Origin: Symsagittifera roscoffensis
Lineage: Eukaryota; Xenacoelomorpha; Acoela; Convolutidae
NCBI RefSeq assembly: GCF_963678635.1
Contig: NC_087065.1
Location: forward strand, 48,798,381 to 48,862,380
Direction: 5' to 3'
Length of the DNA stretch: 64,000 nt
Numbering within the stretch: position 1 is the stretch's first letter; every line of letters begins with the position of its first letter. A model generated the notes under the pieces. That model searched no databases. It was not told the DNA's origin and saw only the letters and a program-made list of their open reading frames with translations. Of the stretch, positions 56,392-64,000 are shown piece after piece. The position numbers were made by a program, and so were the translations under genes.

Positions 56392-57658
56392 ATGGACAGC
56401 TTCAACTTGAATGAATTGATGGACCTGGCAGAGGCATATGTAGGACCGATGATAGATGCGATCTATCGTCGGCTGATCGATCGAGACTTCGCTCTGGAGG
56501 ACCCAGAGGTAGTCATGTTGCTGACCGCCCTGATCAACATCTTGCATCTTGGGGCACGACAACCGTGGGGACCGCCCCACGGAAGTCCTGTTGATGGCAG
56601 CATATGCAGAAAGAGGAGTAATAGACCGCCCGAACATGAGAGTGATGAGGTGGAGAAACGGGGCTCTCTCAGGGAGTGACTTGGCGAATGAGCCTGGATT
56701 GGGAAGTTCTAGGACTTACCAACCAGGTGAGATGCCAATGCCCTCCAAGCCCAAACCTGGGCTTACGAGAATGCATCGGGAGATGAACAGCGAGGCGACC
56801 TCGTCTGGTTCACCACTGAGAGCAGCTGTGCTACCAAAAAGGGCGAAAGTAGCACAGAAGGTTCAGACGAACCAAACCATGCAAGATCTGGATGAGATGA
56901 ACGATGAGCTGAAAAGTACAAAGAAGGAGCTGGACGAGATGACCAGAAGCATGCTCCAGATGGAAGAAGATCGGGACATGTGGAGAAAGTTGTTTGAAGA
57001 CTGCAACAAAAAGCAGGGTCAAGAGATTGAGCGCTTAAGGCAGGAATACAAAGAGCGATCGGAGCAGGTGGCGTTGACAACGGCCGTGGAGAAAGTGATA
57101 CCTGCAAGGGATATTCCTCGTGGGCAGTCCCCGATGGAGCTCTTGACGCCTCGAGAAATGAGTCAAACAACGGAGACACGGCTCCCAGTAGAGACCAATC
57201 GAGTAACAATCCCGGATCCTAGCGACACCTTGGGTGATCCCGTCGTAGAACAGACAGTGAGGAAACTGATAGAGACAGCTGGAAGACTGGTCGCTAACAA
57301 GAATGCGCCAGGTTCCGGGGTGACTGCACCCTATGGAACGATTGACGATACGGGCAGAATATGACTCTCCCAGATCGTGATCAGACAAGGGATAAGTAAC
57401 GTGACACCATTCATGGGGAGCTCGAGAATCCCAGAGAGGAAAGTTTGGAAGATGCCAGCGAAGAAAGTGTCTCGCATAATAGACGTGCAGAAGAATAATC
57501 AATTGAAATATAATTTCACGGGAGTTCCGGAGACAGATCCGATGGCCTGCTTCAATCGAGCTACCTGGAGCCCGGCTGTAAACCTGCAGCAACCACCACT
57601 CGGGACATTTCATCTGATACTGGGAGACAGCTTGGTCAGTTTGGAGGCGCGACGATAG
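56392..57658 (+). pseudogene. ORF2 N-terminal part, unit 3
   Basis: Same as 39231-40490, but a 7-base insertion (a copy of a nearby GCATCTT-like stretch, near 56545) shifts the frame after codon 52. The shifted frame resumes at 56549 and carries the coiled coil, then the shared TGA near 57362 and the truncated GDSL block. Confidence 0.8.
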
Positions 57659-57665
57659 CCCAATT

Positions 57666-58289
57666 ATGTCGATAGTGGAACTAATAGCCTTGTTCGTGAC
57701 ATTCGGAGCAGAGAGTTTCGGGAAAGGACCGGCGATACTGCTCACCGATGGAATACAGAACCTGCGGCTAGACGGACTTCTGACATTGATTGCAATTACC
57801 CACGGAAACTTGAGAGGACTGATGGAACTGGCACGTTGTCCAGAGCAGAGGAAAGAGAGAGTGAGGAACTTGGATATGAAGAAATCCACGGACTCGTGGA
57901 ACAAAATAAGAGACCTGAGACACACTCTTATCCAGTATCTCTTACAACAAAATCGCTTTGGAACGGGAGAAGACGAGACGATTGAAAGAGAGGAGGATGT
58001 TAGACGACATGTTGGAGGCATGCCGCTGTTAACTGATCTGAGTTTGGCTATGAGAACCGATCCCTTGGCGCTGATCAGAGGAGTCACGGAGTTCGTGACA
58101 GTGATCTATGGACCAGCAGTCACGTTTGCGTTCCCTGACGTTAAAGTGGAAGCATATAGGAGGTCGGTGCTGCACCTCAACCTCATATCGGCAGTGGACG
58201 GTAGTACACTGAACTGGTGTGAGCAGCACACATTACGGGAGCTCATGAGTGAAGATCTGTTATTTGCGAAAACACGGAGCCAGAGATGA
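57666..58289 (+). pseudogene. ORF2 middle part, unit 3
   Basis: 207 codons, same protein as 40498-41121, including the ATGA overlap with the next fragment. No known domain. Confidence 0.78.
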
Positions 58290-58837
58290 CAGTCATCAAT
58301 TTTGACGATCACTTCCGTGATCGCATGGGAGAAGTAGAAAGGGGACACATCGAGGTGTTTCCAAAGCTTTGGAATCTGAGACCCTATGATAAAACGAATG
58401 GTGAATTAACCAGAGTGCCTCGTCTCACTGCAGCATATCACAAAGTGAGAGAAGAGACGAAAGACTGGGGCGATTACAAGAAGCTGCCGGAGGCAATCCC
58501 TGAATTCCCTCTGATAAGAAGGATGTTGCTCGGAGCAGTCTCCGTGGTACAAACTCCTAGGTTGAGAGCATTCGAAACCAATGAAAGGAGAGTAGGGAAT
58601 TTCGTGGGAACGATGGATGCATACTTTGTAGGGAGAAATGCCGCCGTGTTACAATACACACGATTTGCATACACGGATCAAGCGACGAGAAGGCGAATAA
58701 GCAACGCCGTTACTCCCAAGCCTGGAAGATTTGATGAGGAATGGAAGGGATTAGGCTTAGCTTCAATGAGGATGAGAGGCAGGACCGAATTGCCTGAAGC
58801 CTCATTAATCCTGACTAGTGTAAAACGGAGAAGATAA
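58286..58837 (+). pseudogene. ORF2 middle part 2, unit 3
   Basis: 183 codons, one residue different from unit 2 (alanine for glutamate before IPEFPL). Confidence 0.75.
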
Positions 58838-58838
58838 A

Positions 58839-60440
58839 GTGGAATTGCCTGGCTGGGGACCAGAAGACTGGGTCAAACCTGGTAGCTGTCTGGCGGAAGT
58901 CTATGGACTGGAGGGCCACGTTTGTGGAGGTCTAGACTGTGTGAAGACCCTGGAGAAACAACACAAGCGATTGACGGTATTGTTTGGAAACGTAGTGATG
59001 AATGCTAGAACAAAAACGGAAATGATAGCAGATTGCCATGGAGGAACCGAGGTGAATCTAGTGACCGCACTAGGATTTTAAAGCATGTTTGGTTCATTAG
59101 AGTCACTATTGAATCTGGAACAGAAACATGAGATGGTCACAGCCATCAGCGTAGAAGTATTCCCAGGAGTTCTGCAGACTGAGCAGAAACACATAGGAAA
59201 ATGGAGGGAAGCAATCGAGACAGAAATGAACATCAGACATAGCGAGACTTAATGTAGACCATCAGGAGCACGATATTTGTTGGGTTCAACGTTGGCTCCA
59301 ATGTGCAAGAGCAGATACCCTGTACATTTCGTAGCTGTGGACGTGAAGAGTACAAGAACGATCGTGGATCAAGCCTTCTCAGTGCCGAAAGGTGTGAGAC
59401 TGGCGAGAATGTCCGAGAAGTCATACGAATTGCTATGTAAGATGTTCTCAGCAGTTCCAGAGAGAACCAAAGAAGAATTGGAGTCAATATTAGGAAAGAA
59501 GTTCATGGGATATGTGAGCGGGAACTTCAGTGACTTCGAGAGACAGAAACAGAGAGGATCAACTGGCACAGATTACAATGCGGTAGATGAGAATGATGAG
59601 GTCCACCGAGTGATGATGGAAGTGGAACAATTACTGGAAGCTTCGGGAAAACGTAATTGGAGGAGCATCATGTTGACGCATGACGAGTTTCCTTGCCACT
59701 GCTTGCTGCAGACCTGGTGGTATCCCAAGCGTAGTAATCTGATGTTGATCTGGGACTCTGGAGAGCTGCTCTCCATGGGTTTACCAGATTCATCACAGCC
59801 CGTAACAATAGTGATAAGGGGAGTTATGATGGCGATACGATGGCTGGAAGCTCATGAGAGAGAAAATAACAGACAGGAGGCACCAACGAGAGAACAGTTG
59901 CGGAAGTTAGATTGTCTAAAAGATTTAAATCTTTTTGAGACAATGTGCAAAGTTCTAAGCATTCCGATCGAAGTGAAGAAGATATGGGCAAGAAAACGAT
60001 TGATGCCATGGTTCAGAGCTAACATGACTGCATGGTTGTACGAGTATGCGAAAAAGCATATGTCGAAGCATGGCAGAGTGTACAGTGAATATCAGCTGGA
60101 CATTGGAGCAGGAGCTTTCAAGCGAGCTCTCTTGACTCATCGGAATGCAGTGACCACCGCTGTGAAAAGAATTTCCAGGACGAGTGAACGTAGTGGAAAG
60201 GAGAAAGCAGAGATGCTGAAAGAAGATTTGGAGAGAAACGTGACGTTGTGTCTCCACAACAGCTTCTGCAGGAACAGAGAATCTAACGTGGATCCCCTAC
60301 CTTGCTGCAAACAGAGGGTAAAAGCGCATAAGTGTTGGAGGACGGCTTCCAGCAGCGTCAGGATAGCTAACGACGTGTTACAAGATACGGAGACTGAGAG
60401 TGCAGAGTCAGTATCACAGGAGGAAGAAATGGAGCATTGA
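58839..60440 (+). pseudogene. ORF2 C-terminal part, unit 3
   Basis: Same frame and same two TAA stops as unit 2 (near 59080 and 59251), with a few residue changes in the 387-codon end. Confidence 0.8.
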
Positions 60441-61260
60441 CGAATGACTGAAAGACAAGATGGAAAAAGAGACGAAATTAGAAGAATTTAGAAGTTTTAG
60501 AACTTCTAAACGACGAAAAAAGAAGAAAACAAAGGAGTGATGAGGAAAAGTTAAAACTCAGAATTGTTTTATGTGTGTGAAAAACTCAAGTGAGAAACCA
60601 AGCAACCAAGTTGTAATTGAAAACTGAAACATTAAGTTGAGTTTTGAAATTGTTGCATTTATAAATTTGCATTTTGATTTTAGTTGAAGTGGCTTTAGAT
60701 ACACTCACTTACTATTTATTTAGGAAGGCTTAAATGAAGGAGTATATTTAAATATTCCAGCCTGCATGACTGTTTTTAATCAGCTAGGAGAACTGATCAC
60801 TTTGTGGTGACAGGGGAGGCTTGAGTAATCTCTCGAAGAGGGAGATTGTTTCATTGTTCTTTCTAACCACAGAGTTTCTTAGTTTTAATATTCAGGACAA
60901 TAACAAGCAAGATTTCCGAAGGGAAGAAGCATAGTAGGATAATTTTAGCTTGTTGGTTGGCAGGACTATCATGCAAGCCAACACCTTTTAAATCTAAGAG
61001 AAAAAGTTTTAATCGGGACATTGACATTGGAAGTCAGAAAATATGTTTTATCTTAGGTCATATTCTCAATGTGCAGATTGATGAAAGAATTTGAAGGCTA
61101 TAGTGATGTAGTATGATGCCATTTATATTCTGCAGTGAGTCGATGTGACGTGGATAAAAGTAATTTCGTGCATTTTGTAAATTCTGTTCGATGACACTGT
61201 AACCATTTTACGAACATTGCGTGATTCAATGAGGACATTGACCGGACTGTCCGGGGAGTA
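60441..61260 (+). other. Family B 3' untranslated region and purine tract, unit 3
   Basis: No gene. Perfect 10-bp hairpin at 60487-60510. The second hairpin at 60952-60982 has one arm mutated (TCATGC for TCCTGC). GTCCGGGGAGTA at 61249-61260 precedes the LTR. Confidence 0.7.
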
Positions 61261-62188
61261 TGTGACATTCGACCAGAATGTGAAAAATGCAATCTCGGCA
61301 GAATTCGAAATTTTAGCAGCGAGCCTTCCGGATTGGTGATTATTAAGAATTAAGAACGTTATTGGAACGATTGGCCAAACGGTGAGGGCTGGAATATTCT
61401 GGTATTTTAAAATTTTAAAAATTCGAATTATGACGTCATATTTCTGAGAAACGTCAGAAACGGCCATTTTGGCTAAAACGAGAAAGAAAAACAGAACAGT
61501 AGTTGCGCGGACGATAAGTACGAAAAATTGTGAGAAAAAACAATAGCCGATTGCAGAAATAGCAGTGAACACTCCGAGTTGCAACTATTGTGTCGCTACA
61601 ATAGTTGCAAGGCCGTTGCAGACAACGGTGAAGGGTGGAGGAAAGCCTTCCGGATTAAGAAGAAGTCAAGATTAGCGAGCTTGATTCAGTGGATTCAAGA
61701 ATCCGGAAGGGTTTCGGGACTGAAACTTTTAACCTGTTATATAGACTTTTAGCTTCTTGTCATGTCCTGATTTGATTTTAATTAACATCTAGATTCATTT
61801 TGATAAGGATGAGAAGCTAGGAGTTGGGGGAAAGGGTTGATCCATCTTCGATGGAGATGATGATTTTTATCTACTGAACAAAAACAATAGTAATATAATA
61901 AATAGTAGTAGCCCTGTTTTTAGGAGTGACCTCGTGGTCTGGGGATACTGAGACCCAGCCATGAGCTCACTATTTCTGCATGTAATCTAGTTAATTTGAG
62001 TGTTTTGACCGAAGCCGAAAGCAGTAACGTTTTTGTCGACCCGATGTTAGAAAAGACCACCGAAAAGTACTGGCTTGGTAGAGACGGTGAAAAGCATGCA
62101 AAGCTCTGTTTAGACGTTAGCCAGTCGTCTTAAGACTTAGTTTTGTTTTCCGTCGATATGTATCTTCCGGGCGAATGTTACAGTTACA
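61261..62188 (+). repeat. Family B LTR (copy 6) with GTTACA addition
   Basis: TGTGACATTC to GAATGTTACA (62182) plus GTTACA (62183-62188), the same junction as at 45014-45020. CRE-like site at 61431-61438. Confidence 0.95.
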
Positions 62189-64000
62189 TAGATGTTTTTA
62201 TGGCGCTCCTGGGTGTTATTCTTTTTTAACATCATGACCGGCAGAACCGTTAACGAGCACTCCGCGCCGAGCGGATGCTCACATTAACGCCCTTAATAGG
62301 CCTAAACCGCCGGGGCGGAAGGGTAGTTCGGAACGCGGAAGCCTTCCGGATTACCGTGAATAGCTTTTTAACTTAGTTAAGACCGAAAGTTCACGAATCA
62401 GGAAGGGTGGGGGGGATCGGCCATTCCCTCGTTCCATGAGAGGTTTGTGACCAAAAACACTTAAAGATATATATAAAACCAAACAAAAAGTAGTATAGTA
62501 CCCAAGAAAAACCAAAAAAAACATAAAAAATAACCGAAAAAACCAAAAACAGTAAAAAAAAAAAGTAAAAAATCAGTAGAAATCATCCCCCCAGACAAGA
62601 TGTGATCCGACCCCCCGTTTGTTGTTGATAGATATATTGTTGTTACAGGCATTTATATCAGTCAGGATTGTTACGATCAGTTTTGTAGCCCGTTTGTGAG
62701 GCTTGTACTGTAGGGTTATTTGAGCATTTAAGCACGTTAATGATAAATTGCGCTCAATCCGGAAGGGTCAGCTGATTTGCGCTCAATTCGGAAGGGTCTT
62801 GGGAGAAGACTGATCCGGCAAGCAGTACAAGGAGCAACAAGAAGAGGCTCAACGACAACAACAATCGACTGTTGGGTATCGTTAACAAGTTTTGTATCCC
62901 TTTTGGTACAAAAATTAAGATAGTAATCTGTGGGGGGCTCGACAGTGCTGCACTGTAGTGACCCTTCACCGAACTGCGAATATCCGAGTTAAGCACCTTA
63001 ATTCCGATATTAAACAAACCCGGAGGGGTATAGTATTACTAATATTATTAATTATATAGCCTATATTAATAGTCTTATATCGTTTTTCAGTCAAAAACAA
63101 CGAAAACAGACCGGTTTTTAGGGTCAAAATAGCGATATTTTGATCCCCTACAAGTCGCGATTTTTGAAATATCGATATTTTTGAAACGGAAAAAAGCGCT
63201 AAGTTAGTGTGTTACATCGTAACTGCACTACCATAATAGATAGAACCGGTTAAGTTTAGTTCGAAAGTGGTTGGAACTATTTTGGTACCGAAAACCGAAA
63301 TTTCGTGATTTTTGAGAAAACAAAACACTATAAATTTAGAAAATTTTTTTGAAATTTTTGAGTTACGACAGTAAAAATAGTTGTTCGGACAACGTCCACT
63401 AGTGAATCTACAAGTTTTAAAACCCGCCACCCGAAAGCCTTCCGGGTTGCAGAGAAATCGAACTTAACGTGTTTGATTTGGTGGATTCATCAATCCGGAG
63501 GGGTACAGGTAGCATAGTTTTTCGCAAATTTTTTCAACAAAAGCGTTTTATATCGGGTCTTTTGCATTGAACTAGAAGAGTATAGGTCTTCTGAGCTCGG
63601 ATCAATAATTTTTAGGACGAAAGGACCAGATTTGCGGAAAAAGTTAGGCGGAACCTATAATAGAGAAAATTTTTGAGTTTAGAAAAGAGACGTTTTGGTT
63701 AATAACTTTGGAACTACTGAGCATATTGAGTTGATCTTGGTACCAATAGATCAAAAATTAGCTGAGCTTTCTGATAGGGACAGAAAATTTTTCGAAAAAG
63801 TAAGCGTGAAATTTTTTTGAGATTGTTTTTAGCAAATTCCTCAATTTGGAAGGGTACACCCTTCACGTTTTACAAAATTTTTTAGAAAAGCCCTTATACC
63901 CCTACCAAAAGGTAGTAGCGGTTGAATAAAGTAACTTTAGGTTGTTCTAGACGAAAAGAAAAGGCTAAAGGCACAGTAAAAGCTTAAGCGAGCCGAAATT
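62189..64000 (+). mobile_element. Leader of a further family B unit, cut by window end
   Basis: PBS-like TGGCGCTCCTGGG at 62201-62213, then 1.8 kb matching the unit 3 leader (45021-46830) with very few changes. No gene. It shows the array continues to the right. Confidence 0.92.

Larger units (their letters stand above)
45015..62182 (+). mobile_element. Family B unit 3 (tandem repeat of unit 2, period about 17.17 kb)
   Basis: Same order and same lesions as unit 2. It shares LTR 44092-45014 on the left and ends with LTR 61261-62182. Identity to unit 2 is lower in the first 2.2 kb of leader and becomes nearly complete from about 47300 to the end. Its leader instead matches that of the next unit at 62189. 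Confidence 0.93.

Noticed and set aside
1-64000. tRNA or rRNA genes
   Set aside because: No cloverleaf or rRNA-like sequence recognised in any noncoding stretch.

Overview
The window is eukaryotic and comes from an animal. The only host gene visible is the 5' end of a liprin-alpha (syd-2/PPFIA-type) gene on the minus strand at 1-872, with a spliceosomal intron. The AT-rich noncoding style would suit an invertebrate such as a nematode, but the sequence does not settle the phylum. Almost everything else (1422-64000) is Ty3/gypsy-type LTR retrotransposon DNA of two related families, here called A and B. Both have LTRs of about 0.9 kb that begin TGTG and end GAATGTTACA, the same putative primer-binding site, the same polypurine-type tract before the 3' LTR, a gag-pol, and a second very long reading frame (ORF2) in the position where retroviruses carry env.

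Layout. 1-872 liprin-alpha; 873-1421 upstream intergenic DNA; 1422-1997 left part of a B LTR; 1998-23134 a giant 21.1-kb family A element inserted into that LTR; 23135-23477 rest of the LTR; 23478-24393 a second B LTR directly abutting it; 24394-25894 a partial B leader; 25895-26023 a repeat of the host flank 1293-1421; 26024-26942 and 26943-27869 two more abutting B LTRs; 27870-44091 internal region of B unit 2; 44092-45014 LTR; 45021-61260 internal region of B unit 3; 61261-62182 LTR; 62189-64000 leader of a further unit that runs out of the window.

Family A has a nearly intact gag and an intact 2241-codon pol: protease, reverse transcriptase, RNase H, integrase with GPF domain, then a macro-domain-like C-terminus. 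Its ORF2 (about 2350 codons, broken by frameshifts and stops) begins with a coiled coil, followed by an SGNH/GDSL hydrolase domain with all catalytic blocks and a second, degenerate SGNH-like domain. Family B units share one set of lesions, including loss of the protease plus the RT fingers and loss of most of the SGNH region. They are therefore non-autonomous and appear to have multiplied here by DNA recombination rather than by separate retrotransposition events.

Inferred history: a B element inserted upstream of liprin-alpha; another B element inserted three bases before the end of its 5' LTR; a 3.5-kb tandem duplication copied the flank, both LTRs and part of the leader; unequal crossing-over produced the 17.17-kb repeat; and, after the 3.5-kb duplication, the young family A element inserted into the first LTR.
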